A stretch of 64,000 nucleotides of DNA from assembly GCA_041879415.1 (NCBI GenBank), contig CP090851.1:2232001-2296000 (forward strand), read 5' to 3'. The position numbers and the translations under genes were made by a program. The DNA is from Vibrio chagasii. Lineage in GTDB: Bacteria > Pseudomonadota > Gammaproteobacteria > Enterobacterales > Vibrionaceae. Under the pieces are notes generated by a model. It saw only the letters and a list, made by a program, of their open reading frames with translations, was not told the origin of the DNA and did not search any database. Below, piece after piece: positions 27,387 through 37,693 of this stretch; the stretch's first letter is position 1, and each line of letters begins with the position of its first letter.

Positions 27387-30300
27387 TTAACCCACGTTCT
27401 TACGTGCGTTTTGGAACATACGCATCCAAGCACCATTCTCGCCCCAACCTTCTGGAGACCAAGAGTTAGCAACTGTACGGAATACACGCTCTGGGTGAGG
27501 CATCATGATGGTCACGCGGCCATCCGTCGTTGTTAAACCTGTAATAGCGTTTGGCGAACCGTTCGGGTTGTTCGGGTATTGCTGCGTTGGGTTACCGTAG
27601 TTATCAACGTAACGTAGAGCAACCGTACCTGAGTTTTCAATCGCGTTTAGGTGGTCGTTGTCACGTACTTCTACGCGGCCTTCACCGTGAGAAACAGCGA
27701 TAGGCATACGAGAACCTTCCATGCCGTTGAAGAATACAGAATCAGACTTCTGAACTTCAACTAGGCTGAAACGAGCTTCAAAGCGCTCAGATTCGTTGCG
27801 AACGAAACGTGGCCAGTACTCAGCACCTGGGATAAGCTCACGCAGGTTAGACAACATCTGACAACCGTTACACACACCTAAAGAGAAGGTATCTTCACGC
27901 TTGAAGAAGTTTTCAAATTGCTCACGAGTCGAATCGTTAAACAGAACTGACTTAGCCCAACCTTCACCAGCGCCCAGTACGTCACCGTAAGAGAAGCCAC
28001 CACATGCTACAAGACCGTTGTACTCATCAAGTACAGCTTGACCAGTAAGGATGTCGCTCATGTGAATATCAGTTGCTTCGAAACCTGCACGGTCGAATGC
28101 TGCTGCCATTTCAACGTGAGAGTTAACACCCTGCTCACGTAGAATCGCCATCTTAGGCTTAGCGCCAGTGTTGATGAAAGGTGCAGCGATATCTTCGTTA
28201 ACATCGAAGCTCAGTTTCACGTTTAGACCTGGATCTGAGTTGTCTTTCTTCGCTTGGTGCTCTTGGTCAGCACATGCTGGATTATCACGTAGACCTTGCA
28301 TCTTGTGCGTTGTCTCCGCCCAGATAGTACGTAGTTCAGTACGGTTACGTTCAATCACGACAGACTCACCAGACTTAATCACTAACTCATCAGAGGCTTC
28401 AACTGAACCAATAACGTGTGAACACGCTTCTAGGCCGTTTGCTGCAAGCGTAGAAAGAACTGCGTCTAGGTCATCGTTACGAACTTGGATTACCGCACCT
28501 AGCTCTTCGTTGAATAGCGCTGCTAGTGTGTCTTCGCCTAGCGCTTCAATGTTTGCATTCACACCACAGTGACCTGCGAACGCCATTTCAGCAAGAGTAA
28601 CGAATAGACCGCCATCGCCTTTATCGTGGTAAGCCACAACTTGGTCGTTAGCAACCAGTGCTTGAACGCCTTCGTAGAAGCCTTTTAGTTGCGCTGCGTT
28701 GTCTACGTCTGCTGGCTTATCACCAAGCTGCTTGTAAACTTGCGCTAGTGCCGTTGCACCTAGACGGTTTTTGCCATTACCTAGGTCGATAAGAACTAGG
28801 CTTGAAGCACCTTTGTCAGTACGAAGTTGAGGCGTAATTGTCTTACGAACATCTTCAACACGAGCAAATGCAGTGATAACAAGAGATAGCGGAGACGTTA
28901 CTTCTTTCTGCTCGCCGTTCTCTTCCCACTTAGTCTTCATCGACATTGAGTCTTTACCCACAGGGATAGTTAGACCCAGAGCTGGACATAGCTCTTCACC
29001 GACAGCTTTCACCGCTTCGTAAAGACCTGCATCTTCACCTGGGTGACCCGCTGGAGACATCCAGTTTGCCGACAGTTTAATGTGTTTGATATCGCCGATG
29101 TTAGTCGCTGCGATGTTTGTGATTGCCTCACCAACTGCTAGGCGAGCCGATGCGCCGAAGTCTAGTAGTGCCACAGGCGTGCGCTCACCGAGAGACATCG
29201 CTTCACCGTGGTAAGAGTCGTAACTTGCTGCGGTTACTGCACAGTTAGCAACAGGAACCTGCCATGGGCCAACCATTTGGTCACGAGCAACAAGGCCAGT
29301 TACCGAGCGGTCACCGATAGTGATTAGGAATGTTTTCTCTGCGACAGTTGGTAGGCGAAGAACACGGTCAACCGCTTCGTTCATTTCGATACCAGAACGG
29401 TCAATCGCTGGGTTGTTCGCTTTTAACGTTTTCGCGTCACGGTGCATCTTAGGTGTTTTACCTAATAGGATATCCATTGGCATGTCGATTGGCGTGTTGT
29501 CGAAGTGTGAATCTTCAAGTTTAAGTTCACGCTCTTCCGTTGCTTTACCAACCACAGCGTATGGTGCGCGTTCACGCTTACAAATAGCGTCGAACGTTGC
29601 CATGTCTTTGTCTGCAACCGCCATTACGTAACGCTCTTGAGATTCGTTACACCAAATCTCAAGTGGGCTCATGCCCGGCTCATCGTTTGGCACGTCACGT
29701 AGGTTGAAGATACCGCCACGCTCGCCATCGTCTACTAGCTCAGGAAGTGCATTTGAGATACCGCCAGCGCCCACATCGTGGATGAATGCGATTGGGTTCG
29801 CATCACCTAGCTGCCAACAACGGTCGATCACTTCCTGACAACGACGTTCCATCTCTGGGTTTTCACGTTGTACCGAAGCGAAATCAAGATCTTCAGAAGA
29901 AGAACCAGAATCCATTGAAGATGCCGCACCGCCACCAAGGCCGATGTTCATTGCAGGGCCACCTAGAACGATTAAGCTTGCACCTACAGGGATCTCTTTC
30001 TTCTGAACGTGCTCGTCACGGATGTTACCAAGGCCACCAGCCAGCATGATTGGCTTGTGGTAACCACGTACTTCTTCACCTGCGTGAGAGTTTACTTTCT
30101 CTTCGTAAGTACGGAAGTAGCCTAGTAGGTTTGGACGACCAAATTCGTTGTTGAATGCCGCGCCGCCAAGAGGACCTTCAAGCATGATATCCAATGCAGT
30201 AACGATACGGCTTGGTTTACCAAAGTCAGTTTCCCAAGGTTGAACGAAGTTCGGGATCTTAAGGTTAGATACAGAGAACGCTACAAGACCAGCTTTTGGC

Positions 30301-31283
30301 TTACCACCGATACCTGTTGCGCCTTCATCACGGATTTCACCGCCTGAACCTGTTGATGCGCCCGGCCATGGAGAGATAGCCGTTGGGTGGTTGTGCGTTT
30401 CAACTTTCATCAAGATGTGTGTTTTCTCTTGGTGGTAGTTGTACTGGCGAGTTTCAGGATCTGGGAAGAAGCGACCTACTTCAGAGCCCGTCATAACAGC
30501 TGCGTTATCTTTGTATGCAGAAAGTACGTTATCAGGCGTCACTTCAAACGTATTCTTAATCATCTTGAACAATGATTTTTCTTGCTTAACGCCATCGATA
30601 GTCCAATCTGCGTTGAAGATCTTGTGACGACAGTGCTCTGAGTTCGCTTGTGCGAACATCATTAGCTCGATGTCAGTCGGGTTACGTTCAAGCTTAGTGA
30701 CAAAGCTTTCAAGTAGGTAATCAATCTCATCTTCTGCAAGAGCAAGACCTAGGGTAACGTTTGCTTCTTCAAGCGCTTTACGGCCGCCAGTAAGAAGATC
30801 AACTTCCGTATAAGGTGTTGGTTCTGCAACGGTGAATAGTGCAGCTGCTGATTCAAAGTCAGTGAAAACCACTTCCATCATACGGTCGTGAAGAATCGCT
30901 TTCAGTTCAACAAGTTGAAGATCAGAAAGTTCAGAAGACGTTTCAATGTAGAAAGCTGTACCGCGCTCTAGGCGAGATACTTTCGCTAGACCACAGTTAT
31001 GTGCGATATCAGTAGATTTTGAAGACCAAGGAGAAATAGTACCTGGACGAGGAGTAGCAAGCAGCAGTAAACCTTCAGGTTCATGCTCTTCAATCGTTGG
31101 ACCGTAAGTCAGTAGCTTTTCTAGCTTCTCAACTTCAGACGCGTCTAGGTCTGCTGTTAAATCAGCAAAGTGGGCAAACTCAGCGTAAATACCTGTTACA
31201 GGTAAGCTTAATTCACGACAAAGCTCTAAAAGCTTGTTAACACGAAACTCAGATAGAGCTGGGGAGCCACGCAAAATTCTCAT
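27387..31283 (-). CDS. purL: Phosphoribosylformylglycinamidine synthase (large single-chain type)
   Basis: PurL converts FGAR, glutamine and ATP to FGAM in purine synthesis. The 1298-residue chain is the gammaproteobacterial fused form (E. coli 1295). An N-terminal PurS-like part comes first. Two AIRS-type synthetase units follow, with [20 protein letters not shown] and [19 protein letters not shown]-terminal glutaminase (about 1040-1298) has the catalytic cysteine in [10 protein letters not shown] and a His/Glu pair in PHPERVFR. It is a one-gene unit with a terminator behind it. A consensus PurR box lies 177 bp upstream. Confidence 0.98.
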   Translation of the reverse strand: MRILRGSPALSEFRVNKLLELCRELSLPVTGIYAEFAHFADLTADLDASEVEKLEKLLTYGPTIEEHEPEGLLLLATPRPGTISPWSSKSTDIAHNCGLAKVSRLERGTAFYIETSSELSDLQLVELKAILHDRMMEVVFTDFESAAALFTVAEPTPYTEVDLLTGGRKALEEANVTLGLALAEDEIDYLLESFVTKLERNPTDIELMMFAQANSEHCRHKIFNADWTIDGVKQEKSLFKMIKNTFEVTPDNVLSAYKDNAAVMTGSEVGRFFPDPETRQYNYHQEKTHILMKVETHNHPTAISPWPGASTGSGGEIRDEGATGIGGKPKAGLVAFSVSNLKIPNFVQPWETDFGKPSRIVTALDIMLEGPLGGAAFNNEFGRPNLLGYFRTYEEKVNSHAGEEVRGYHKPIMLAGGLGNIRDEHVQKKEIPVGASLIVLGGPAMNIGLGGGAASSMDSGSSSEDLDFASVQRENPEMERRCQEVIDRCWQLGDANPIAFIHDVGAGGISNALPELVDDGERGGIFNLRDVPNDEPGMSPLEIWCNESQERYVMAVADKDMATFDAICKRERAPYAVVGKATEERELKLEDSHFDNTPIDMPMDILLGKTPKMHRDAKTLKANNPAIDRSGIEMNEAVDRVLRLPTVAEKTFLITIGDRSVTGLVARDQMVGPWQVPVANCAVTAASYDSYHGEAMSLGERTPVALLDFGASARLAVGEAITNIAATNIGDIKHIKLSANWMSPAGHPGEDAGLYEAVKAVGEELCPALGLTIPVGKDSMSMKTKWEENGEQKEVTSPLSLVITAFARVEDVRKTITPQLRTDKGASSLVLIDLGNGKNRLGATALAQVYKQLGDKPADVDNAAQLKGFYEGVQALVANDQVVAYHDKGDGGLFVTLAEMAFAGHCGVNANIEALGEDTLAALFNEELGAVIQVRNDDLDAVLSTLAANGLEACSHVIGSVEASDELVIKSGESVVIERNRTELRTIWAETTHKMQGLRDNPACADQEHQAKKDNSDPGLNVKLSFDVNEDIAAPFINTGAKPKMAILREQGVNSHVEMAAAFDRAGFEATDIHMSDILTGQAVLDEYNGLVACGGFSYGDVLGAGEGWAKSVLFNDSTREQFENFFKREDTFSLGVCNGCQMLSNLRELIPGAEYWPRFVRNESERFEARFSLVEVQKSDSVFFNGMEGSRMPIAVSHGEGRVEVRDNDHLNAIENSGTVALRYVDNYGNPTQQYPNNPNGSPNAITGLTTTDGRVTIMMPHPERVFRTVANSWSPEGWGENGAWMRMFQNARKNVG

Positions 31284-31459
31284 GTGCTTAGGTCTCTTAT
31301 GCAGTTGATTAAGGTGATATTGGAATAAATTCAGTGGGTTAAAGGAAAAACCTAACTGTTTTCTTCGAAGCTATTCCCGAAGGTTTAAAAACCTATGCCG
31401 ATTCCACCTCTTCAATGCGAGCGCATTATAAAGCATTTTTTTTTGTGACGTAACACCAA

Positions 31460-31475
31460 AAGCAACCGTTTGCGT
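31460..31475. promoter_or_regulatory. PurR operator between purL and mltF
   Basis: AAGCAACCGTTTGCGT fits the PurR consensus ANGCAANCGNTTNCNT at every fixed position. It lies in the divergent purL/mltF spacer, 177 bp from purL, and predicts purine repression of purL. An effect on mltF is possible. Confidence 0.85.
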
Positions 31476-31612
31476 GATTTTTTTCATGTTTCTGAGCAAA
31501 TGGTGTTTTTGCTGCATTTATCACCACTTTTACATCTGTTTAATGAAACCTGCTTTGCCAGTCTGGCGGGGTTTGGTATAAAGGGGCTTCCACTTTTCGA
31601 GATTTCATTTTG

Positions 31613-33181
31613 ATGCCTAAATTTTCTCTCATCTTTTTGTCTAAGTCCTTTCTGCTGGTTATCACTCTGTTTGGGCTAACCGCATGCCAGATTGAGTCTG
31701 AACCTAAAAGTGTCCTCGAGCAGATACGAGAGCGTGGCGTGCTTCGTGTCGGTACTCTGAATAACCAACTCTCTTACTACATTGGTCCTGATGGCCCTGC
31801 TGGTCTCGATTACGAATTGGCTCGTGAGTTTGCACAAGAGCTAGGGGTTAAGCTTGAGGTTAAACCGGCTTACCGTCTATCTGGCCTATTCCCTGCTCTA
31901 AAGAAAGGCGAGATCGACCTTATCGCGACAGGATTAACGCAAAACAACAAACTGACACGTGCTTATCGTGCAGCGCCTGCTTATTACTATGTAAGCCAAC
32001 AGGTGGTGTACAAAAAAGGCCAGTGGCGCCCAAGAAATCTAGATCAACTGATCAAGTTTGAAAACGACCGCCAGGCTGAATTCATCAAAGCACAAGCTGA
32101 ATCAGAAGACGCGTCACCTAACGAGACTCTGACTCCCTCTTTGGTTGTGGTCAAAGACTCGCACTTCGAACCAACACTTAAGCAATTACAGAACACGCAC
32201 CAGGACTTCATCTACGACGCAGTTGGCAATGCTGATATCAACGATCTGCTAAAAGAAGTATCAACAGGCGAACGCTTATTTACGGTTGCAGACTCTATCG
32301 AACTGTCGCTGGCACAACGTTTATACCCAGACGTAGCATTGGCGTTTGAGCTGACGGAAGACCAACCTATCTCTTGGTACCTAGAGAAGTCTGAAGATGA
32401 AAGCCTTTACGCATTGCTGATTGAGTTCTTCGGCAACCTAAAACAGTCCGGTGAACTTGCTTCGCTAGAAGAAAAGTACATCGGTCATATTGGCACTTTT
32501 GATTACGTTGATACTCGTGCCTTTATCCGTGCGCTAGACAGCAAGCTACCAAAATGGTCGCCACTGTTTCAGAAGTATTCGCAAGAGTTTGACTGGCGCT
32601 TGATTGCTGCACTGGCGTATCAAGAGTCGCACTGGAACCCAGTCGCACGCTCACCAACCGGTGTTCGTGGCATGATGATGCTGACACTACCGACAGCGAA
32701 GAGCGTTGGTGTGACCAACCGTCTCGACCCTAAACAGTCGGTACAAGGTGGTGTTGAATACCTGCGTCGTATCGTGAACCGAGTACCAGATTCAATCACA
32801 CAACACGAAAAGATCTGGTTTGCACTCGCTTCATACAACGTCGGTTACGGACACATGATGGACGCACGCCGCTTAACCAAAGCGCAAGGCGGAGATCCTG
32901 ATGCTTGGGGTGATGTAAAAGACAGGCTACCTCTACTCAGACAGAAGAAATACTACAGCCAAACTCGCTATGGTTATGCCCGTGGTGATGAAGCTAGAAA
33001 CTACGTAGAGAACATTCGCCGTTATTACCAAAGCATCATCGGCCATGTAAATAAGCGTAATAAAGAACAAGAAGAGAGTCTTGAAGGGTTGATCGTTATT
33101 CCACCTTTAGAGACTTCTGGGGCTGAGCCCAGCATCAGCGCTGCAGAATCGACAGTAAGCGGTTCTGAGTCTTCGAAATAG
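31613..33181 (+). CDS. mltF: Membrane-bound lytic murein transglycosylase F
   Basis: MltF is an outer-membrane lytic transglycosylase with a regulatory solute-binding-like domain. The chain has about 522 residues. A signal peptide ends in the lipobox LTAC (cysteine near residue 25). A bacterial extracellular solute-binding family 3 domain follows (about 35-265, RERGVLRVGTLNN at its start). The C-terminal SLT domain has the catalytic Glu in AALAYQESHWNP and the motifs SPTGVRGMMMLT and ALASYNVGYGH. It is divergent from purL and ends at a strong terminator. The ATG at 31613 is preferred over a TTG one codon earlier. Confidence 0.96.
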   Translation: MPKFSLIFLSKSFLLVITLFGLTACQIESEPKSVLEQIRERGVLRVGTLNNQLSYYIGPDGPAGLDYELAREFAQELGVKLEVKPAYRLSGLFPALKKGEIDLIATGLTQNNKLTRAYRAAPAYYYVSQQVVYKKGQWRPRNLDQLIKFENDRQAEFIKAQAESEDASPNETLTPSLVVVKDSHFEPTLKQLQNTHQDFIYDAVGNADINDLLKEVSTGERLFTVADSIELSLAQRLYPDVALAFELTEDQPISWYLEKSEDESLYALLIEFFGNLKQSGELASLEEKYIGHIGTFDYVDTRAFIRALDSKLPKWSPLFQKYSQEFDWRLIAALAYQESHWNPVARSPTGVRGMMMLTLPTAKSVGVTNRLDPKQSVQGGVEYLRRIVNRVPDSITQHEKIWFALASYNVGYGHMMDARRLTKAQGGDPDAWGDVKDRLPLLRQKKYYSQTRYGYARGDEARNYVENIRRYYQSIIGHVNKRNKEQEESLEGLIVIPPLETSGAEPSISAAESTVSGSESSK

Positions 33182-33186
33182 AAACC

Positions 33187-33221
33187 AAAAGAGCAATGCC
33201 TTCCAGCATTGCTCTTTTTTA
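33187..33221 (+). terminator. Rho-independent terminator after mltF
   Basis: AAAAGAGCAATGC and GCATTGCTCTTTT form a long perfect stem with a 6-nt loop, followed by a T run. Confidence 0.93.
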
Positions 33222-33337
33222 TTGCGCTTTCTATCGCTTACACAAAGGAGAGGTGCGGATAAAAAGCGGTGATAAAGGCAGTGTCATATTACAGTAACAA
33301 TCGCCCCTTATAACGACACACCACAATCAAGATTAGC

Positions 33338-33420
33338 GTTCTGTTGCGCTAGGCCATTGGACGAAGTTAGAGGCTTAAGAATAGAGTTGCTCTTCTAAAT
33401 CAGCCTCTGCGCGACAGAAC
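33338..33420. other. 83-nt nested hairpin, candidate structured RNA
   Basis: GTTCTGTTGCGC (33338-33349) pairs with GCGCGACAGAAC (33409-33420) over 12 positions with one wobble. AGAGGCT (33369-33375) pairs with AGCCTCT (33402-33408), stacked directly on the outer stem. An apical stem AGAG/CTCT (extended by AGA/TCT past a 2-nt bulge) closes a TTG loop. The unpaired 5' segment 33350-33368 is the only large single-stranded part. It is not a tRNA and matches no RNA family I know. It lies between the mltF terminator and a TATAAT at 33438. The strand is undetermined. Confidence 0.5.
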
Positions 33421-33437
33421 AAACCGACGAATCACAC

Positions 33438-33443
33438 TATAAT
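33438..33443 (+). promoter_or_regulatory. Candidate -10 element for the 43-codon gene
   Basis: A perfect TATAAT lies 52 bp before the small ORF start. A matching -35 is weak (ACAGAA-like at 17-18 bp), inside the right arm of the large hairpin, so activity is uncertain. Confidence 0.4.
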
Positions 33444-33495
33444 TAAATCGTTAGTCCAAACGACACAGTCAGACGACCAATAGGAAATCATTGAA

Positions 33496-33627
33496 ATGAT
33501 GAAGAAACTGAAATCGAAACGCCTTGGTAAGACAGTTGCTGCAAACCGTCGTAAGCGTATGCTTTCAAATAACAAGAAGAAGATCATTTGGCGCAACCGT
33601 GCTTTCATGCAGATGCTTGCCGAGTAA
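33496..33627 (+). CDS. Small, highly basic protein (43 aa), function unknown
   Basis: The reading frame MMKKLKSKRLGKTVAANRR onward encodes 43 residues, 15 of them Lys or Arg, and ends in FMQMLAE. I do not recognise the family. The charge suggests nucleic-acid or ribosome binding, but that is inference. Support for a real gene comes from three things. An AGGA ribosome binding site lies about 10 nt upstream. A perfect TATAAT precedes it. A stem-loop (33652-33674) follows before convergent tadA. Codon use resembles highly expressed Vibrio genes. A second ATG follows the first, so the start could be one codon later. Confidence 0.62.
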   Translation: MMKKLKSKRLGKTVAANRRKRMLSNNKKKIIWRNRAFMQMLAE

Positions 33628-33651
33628 ACACTACGGCCAGGAAGTTTGTCT

Positions 33652-33674
33652 GGCACTCTAACGATGAGAGTGCC
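33652..33674. terminator. Stem-loop between the 43-codon gene and tadA
   Basis: GGCACTCT and AGAGTGCC form a perfect 8-bp stem with a 7-nt loop, located between convergent genes. The T tract is weak. Confidence 0.55.
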
Positions 33675-33686
33675 TTAAACTTGCTG

Positions 33687-34235
33687 CTATTTCTTCTTAA
33701 GCGCCTTGTCAGCTTCCAGCTGCTGCTCTTCCAACAGACGCTCTTGCTTTCGCTTCTCTTTTATCTCTTTTCGACGACGCTTAAAAAACGCCTGTAGTTG
33801 CTCGCGACACTCATCTTCTAATAACCCGTGCTCAACATCGGCATAATGGTAAGAAGCTTGGCTTTCAAACAAATTCAACACCGTCCCTGCCGCACCTGCT
33901 TTTAGATCTGGCGCGCCAAAAACAATACGCTTCACTCGGCTGTGTAACAAGGCACCCGCACACATAGGGCATGGCTCAAGCGTGACATACAAAGTGGTAT
34001 CAAGCAGTCGATAATTTTCCAGAACCTGCCCCGCTTTGCGCAAAGTTTCCACTTCAGCATGCGCTGTTGCGTCATGGCTACCAATCGAACGGTTCCACCC
34101 TTCAGAGATAATCTCACCATCTTTTACCAGCACGGCACCAACAGGTACCTCTCCCTCACTCTCCGCTTTTTTGGCCACTTCGATGGCACGTCGCATGAAG
34201 ATTTCATCTTGAGGGGTGAATTGATGGTCTGACAA
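33687..34235 (-). CDS. tadA: tRNA-specific adenosine deaminase
   Basis: TadA deaminates A34 of tRNA-Arg(ACG) to inosine, allowing CGN codon reading. The zinc site is visible: His and catalytic Glu in THAHAEV-like TAHAEVETLR, and the two cysteines in EPCPMCAGALLHS. I chose the TTG at 34235 (182 aa). It has GGAG 6 nt upstream, and the next residues (MSDHQFTPQDEIFMRRAIE) align with the E. coli start. The frame is open further upstream but that part is not homologous. The C-terminus carries a Lys/Arg/Glu-rich coiled extension beyond the usual length (E. coli 167 aa). Confidence 0.93.
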   Translation of the reverse strand: MSDHQFTPQDEIFMRRAIEVAKKAESEGEVPVGAVLVKDGEIISEGWNRSIGSHDATAHAEVETLRKAGQVLENYRLLDTTLYVTLEPCPMCAGALLHSRVKRIVFGAPDLKAGAAGTVLNLFESQASYHYADVEHGLLEDECREQLQAFFKRRRKEIKEKRKQERLLEEQQLEADKALKKK

Positions 34236-34263
34236 AGGGGACTCCAAAAAGCAAACAATAGAA

Positions 34264-34292
34264 ATAAAAAAGGTATGCGGTGAAGCATACCT
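34264..34292 (-). terminator. Rho-independent terminator between the CorC-like gene and tadA
   Basis: AGGTATGC and GCATACCT form a perfect 8-bp stem with a 6-nt loop. The A run at 34265-34271 becomes the U tract on the minus strand. It lies just upstream of tadA, so tadA needs its own promoter or read-through. Confidence 0.88.
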
Positions 34293-34361
34293 AATCTTAG
34301 TGATGATGGACAACAAAGAGATGCCCATCAATAACCATGGACTGGATGATTAACTGCCAGT

Positions 34362-35651
34362 CTAGCTTTCGGCTTCAACCAAATCATTGACGACTTGTGT
34401 CGCTTTCACACTCACAATACGATTGTTCTCAACCGAGATAATCTCAAACTGCCACTGCTGACACTCAACGATCTCTCCCGTATCAGGCAAGCGACCTAGA
34501 AGCCATGTGATGAGTCCGTTTAGAGTTTGGAAGCCCTCGCTTTCACCTTCTAACTCTGAAAGCTCCAAGCGGTTTTTCAGTTCGCTGATCGGGATTAATC
34601 CATCCACCAGCAAACCATCTGGCAAAGACTCAGTCCAAAGGTCGTTCGGGTTGTTTGATAACTCACCCGCAATCGCCTCTAGAATGTCGTAATGAGTCAC
34701 AAGGCCTTGAACATCGCCATACTCATCGACAATGAACGCCATCTCTGTACCCGACTCTTTAAAGTAGCCAAGCAGACGCAGTGCCTTCATCGATTCCGGT
34801 ACATAGATCGGCGATTTAGACAGACCCATGATCACTTGAATACTCAGATTGCCCGCCTGATTCAATAAAGCCTTGGCCGACACAGTGCCCACCACCTTAT
34901 TTAGATGATCTTGGCACAGAGGGAATACACTGTGCTTCGATGAGCGAAGCTGCTTTAAGATATTCTCAACAGGTTGATCGACATCCAGAAAGTCGATGTC
35001 TCGACGCGGCGTCATCAACGAGCTCACCAAGCGATCATCAAGCTGCAAGATATTACGAATCATCTCTTGCTCGCCACGCTCAATCACACCAGAGTCTGAG
35101 CCCTCTTTAACAAGTGCATGAATATCGTCTTCCGTCACACTGTCTTCTTCGCCACCTCGGCCCATCAACTTAAGAATACCTTCCGTTGAAGCAGACAAAG
35201 CAAAAACAAACGGCGTCGCGATTTTAGATAACCAATAGATTGGCATAGCGACCAACACAGCGATAGTTTCCGCTTGAGATTGAGCAAATCGTTTTGGTAC
35301 GAGTTCACCAACAACAATGGCAAAGTAAGTAATACCTACAACGACGACCGCGGTAGACAGGACATTCGCTTGCGTTGCATCCATGCCCCACTGTTCAAGT
35401 TGAACAGCTAGTGGTGCAGATAGCGTTGCCTCGCCCACGATACCGCTGAGCAGGCCTATGACCGTAATACCGATTTGGATGGTTGAGAGGAAGCGAGTTG
35501 GATTTTCTTTAAGCTCAAGTGCGATCTGAGCAGAACGGTGCTTTTCGGCCAAGCGTTTCAGCCGACTATTTTTTGCTGCTACCAATGCAATCTCAGACAT
35601 GGCAAACAGACCATTTAAAACAATTAACCCTACCAGAAGCAGAATTTTCAT
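34362..35651 (-). CDS. CorC/HlyC (CNNM) family membrane protein with CBS pair
   Basis: A 429-residue protein of the hemolysin C/CorC group (UPF0053, E. coli YtfL-like). An N-terminal DUF21 (CNNM) domain with about four membrane segments occupies residues 1-190, including the GELVPKRFA motif. A CBS pair follows (about 205-335, VSSLMTPRRDIDFL and FIVDEYGDVQGLVT). A CorC_HlyC FAD-like domain closes the protein (about 350-425). Related proteins act in Mg2+/Co2+ or polyamine handling; the substrate here is unknown. It is an inner-membrane protein and its transcript ends at the terminator before tadA. Confidence 0.88.
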   Translation of the reverse strand: MKILLLVGLIVLNGLFAMSEIALVAAKNSRLKRLAEKHRSAQIALELKENPTRFLSTIQIGITVIGLLSGIVGEATLSAPLAVQLEQWGMDATQANVLSTAVVVVGITYFAIVVGELVPKRFAQSQAETIAVLVAMPIYWLSKIATPFVFALSASTEGILKLMGRGGEEDSVTEDDIHALVKEGSDSGVIERGEQEMIRNILQLDDRLVSSLMTPRRDIDFLDVDQPVENILKQLRSSKHSVFPLCQDHLNKVVGTVSAKALLNQAGNLSIQVIMGLSKSPIYVPESMKALRLLGYFKESGTEMAFIVDEYGDVQGLVTHYDILEAIAGELSNNPNDLWTESLPDGLLVDGLIPISELKNRLELSELEGESEGFQTLNGLITWLLGRLPDTGEIVECQQWQFEIISVENNRIVSVKATQVVNDLVEAES

Positions 35652-35764
35652 GATGTTTTGGATTTCCTAATTTTACCGGCCAACAATTAGCCGTAATCCG
35701 GAGTATAAGCTGAGTAGGCTGCTTTTTGATATAAAAATAATAGATAAAGAGAGCGAAAAAATAG

Positions 35765-35797
35765 CAAAAAAAAGCCCGCACATTTCGGTGCGGGCTT
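35765..35797 (-). terminator. Rho-independent terminator after the AbgT gene
   Basis: AAGCCCGCAC (35772-35781) and GTGCGGGCTT (35788-35797) form a 10-bp stem. The preceding A run gives the U tract on the minus strand. Confidence 0.93.
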
Positions 35798-35833
35798 AGT
35801 AATGAATAAAGCTTAATTTTGCTTAGTTCAATC

Positions 35834-37396
35834 TTACATTGTGTAAGTGTAAGGTGCTTGGATACCTAGTGGGATACCAAGAGCCCAGTAAGCTAGCAGG
35901 AAGATAGACCAACCGATTAGCATTGCAATCGAGAATGGCATCATTAGAGAAGCTAGAGTACCGATACCTGTAGACTTAACGTAGCGTTGGCAGTAAACAA
36001 CAACCAGTGGGAAGAACACCATTAGTGGAGAGATGATGTTAGACACTGAGTCACCAACACGGTAAGCCGCTTGAGATAGCTCAGGAGAGATACCCACAAC
36101 CATTAGCATTGGAACTAGGATTGGACCGATAAGTGCCCACTTAGCCGAAGCTGAACCAACAAGGAGGTTAACTGAAGCCGTTAGTAGAATCATACCAACG
36201 ATTGTCGCTTCACCAGGAAGGTCCATCGCTTTCAGGCCTTCAGCACCGTAAAGTGCCAGCATAGTACCAATGTTTGATTGACCGAATGCCGATAGGAACT
36301 GTGCACAGAAGAACGACATTACAATGTACGCGCCCATCGTAGCCATTGTCTCGGACATCGCCTTGATTACGTCATTGCTGTTCTTGAATGTACCCGCAAC
36401 GCGGCCGTAAACGATACCTGGGATGATGAACAGGATGAAGATCAGAGGAACGATAGACTTCATAACTGGTGCAGAGAATGCTGTTAGCTCACCTTCAGGA
36501 GAACGCAGTGCAGAGTTCTCAGGGATTAGAGCCGCAACAAGCAGACCAATACCAGCAACCATTGCCCAACCTGCGTATTTGAATGCTTTTGATTCGATTG
36601 CAGTGAACGTACCTAGATCCGGTGCTTCTTCAGCATCTTCATCAACTGGCGTGTTTGCTAGACGAGGTTCGATGATCTTCTCAGTTACATACCAACCGAT
36701 AGCAACAATAAGAACTGAAGATAGGCCAGTAAAGAAGATGTTCGCTAGAGGGTTAATCACGTATTCAGGGTCAAGAACGTTTGCCGCTGTTTGCGTGAAA
36801 CCAGCTAGTAGCGGGTCGATACCTGAAGGGATGAAGTTCGCAGAGAAACCACCAGATACACCAGCAAATGCTGCAGCAATACCCGCTAGAGGATGACGAC
36901 CCGCAGCGTGGAAGATGATACCGCCAAGAGGGATTACTAGAACGTAACCTGCATCAGCTGCTGTGTGAGACACGATAGCAACCAAGATTAGCATTGGCGT
37001 AAGTAGCTTAGCTGGCGTGAAGTTCAGCATCTTCTTAAGGCCTGTCGTAATGAAGCCTGAAGAGTCTGCAACGCCAACACCTAGCATAGCAACAAGTACG
37101 ATGCCTAGTGGTGCGAAGCCAGTGAACGTAGTAACCATATTCGCTAGGAAGCTAGCAAGCGCTTCACCAGTCAGTAGGTTATTTACTTCTAGAGCAGCAC
37201 CCGTTTGAGGGTTGATTAGATCGAATGAAAGATTCGACAAAAGTGCAGATGCTACCCATACGATAACTAGAGCCCAGAAGAACAGGATTGCTGGATCTGG
37301 AATTTTGTTGCCGGCGCGTTCAATGAAGTTTAGAAAGCGATCCATTCCACTGATCTTGTCAGTCGATGGTGCTTTTTTTACGGCTTGGTTACTCAT
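35834..37396 (-). CDS. AbgT family transporter
   Basis: A 520-residue, strongly hydrophobic protein of the AbgT family, with a cytoplasmic N-terminus and about 11-13 membrane segments. Family hallmarks include NKIPDPAILFFWAL near the start and PLGGIIFHAAGRHPLAGIAA. The C-terminal segment is NIISPLMVFFPLVV. E. coli AbgT takes up p-aminobenzoyl-glutamate, and other members (YdaH, MtrF) export sulfonamides or p-aminobenzoate. No abgAB hydrolase genes are adjacent, so import coupled to folate-breakdown recycling is not supported by context. It is a single-gene unit; the 297-bp upstream region contains no motif I recognise. Confidence 0.92.
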   Translation of the reverse strand: MSNQAVKKAPSTDKISGMDRFLNFIERAGNKIPDPAILFFWALVIVWVASALLSNLSFDLINPQTGAALEVNNLLTGEALASFLANMVTTFTGFAPLGIVLVAMLGVGVADSSGFITTGLKKMLNFTPAKLLTPMLILVAIVSHTAADAGYVLVIPLGGIIFHAAGRHPLAGIAAAFAGVSGGFSANFIPSGIDPLLAGFTQTAANVLDPEYVINPLANIFFTGLSSVLIVAIGWYVTEKIIEPRLANTPVDEDAEEAPDLGTFTAIESKAFKYAGWAMVAGIGLLVAALIPENSALRSPEGELTAFSAPVMKSIVPLIFILFIIPGIVYGRVAGTFKNSNDVIKAMSETMATMGAYIVMSFFCAQFLSAFGQSNIGTMLALYGAEGLKAMDLPGEATIVGMILLTASVNLLVGSASAKWALIGPILVPMLMVVGISPELSQAAYRVGDSVSNIISPLMVFFPLVVVYCQRYVKSTGIGTLASLMMPFSIAMLIGWSIFLLAYWALGIPLGIQAPYTYTM

Positions 37397-37693
37397 TGTA
37401 ACTCCATATGTGATGTTGTTTGTTTAGGCCTAATATAAGTTTTTACCACGGCCTATTGGTACAACACACATTCTATTAAAAGCCCCCATAAAAAGCACAA
37501 GATTCCACCTTAAATTCCATAAATGGAGACATATTTTGCAAAAATACCATACAACTACAACAATATAAAAACACAAAAAACACCATTCCATATACATGGA
37601 TTTAACCAGTAATTAAACAATGTCCGAGGAGTGAAAATTGTCAGTAAAAGGAGTGGCGTAAGCCTTGGCATGCAGTAAACGTTTGCTTAGGGA

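Noticed and set aside
33338..33420. tRNA-like element, suggested by a CTTCTAA anticodon-like loop and complementary ends
   Set aside because: The spacing is wrong for a cloverleaf: no T-loop GTTCRA, the anticodon-like triplet is too far from the 5' end, and the inner stems nest instead of branching.
33378..33443. Minus-strand peptide ending RAEADLEEQLYS across the hairpin
   Set aside because: The frame is closed by a stop a few codons upstream and has no ATG or GTG start, so it is not supported as a gene.
36423..36896. Long plus-strand open frame antisense to the AbgT gene
   Set aside because: It is a mirror of the transporter's codon pattern, with no start signals or plausible protein features.
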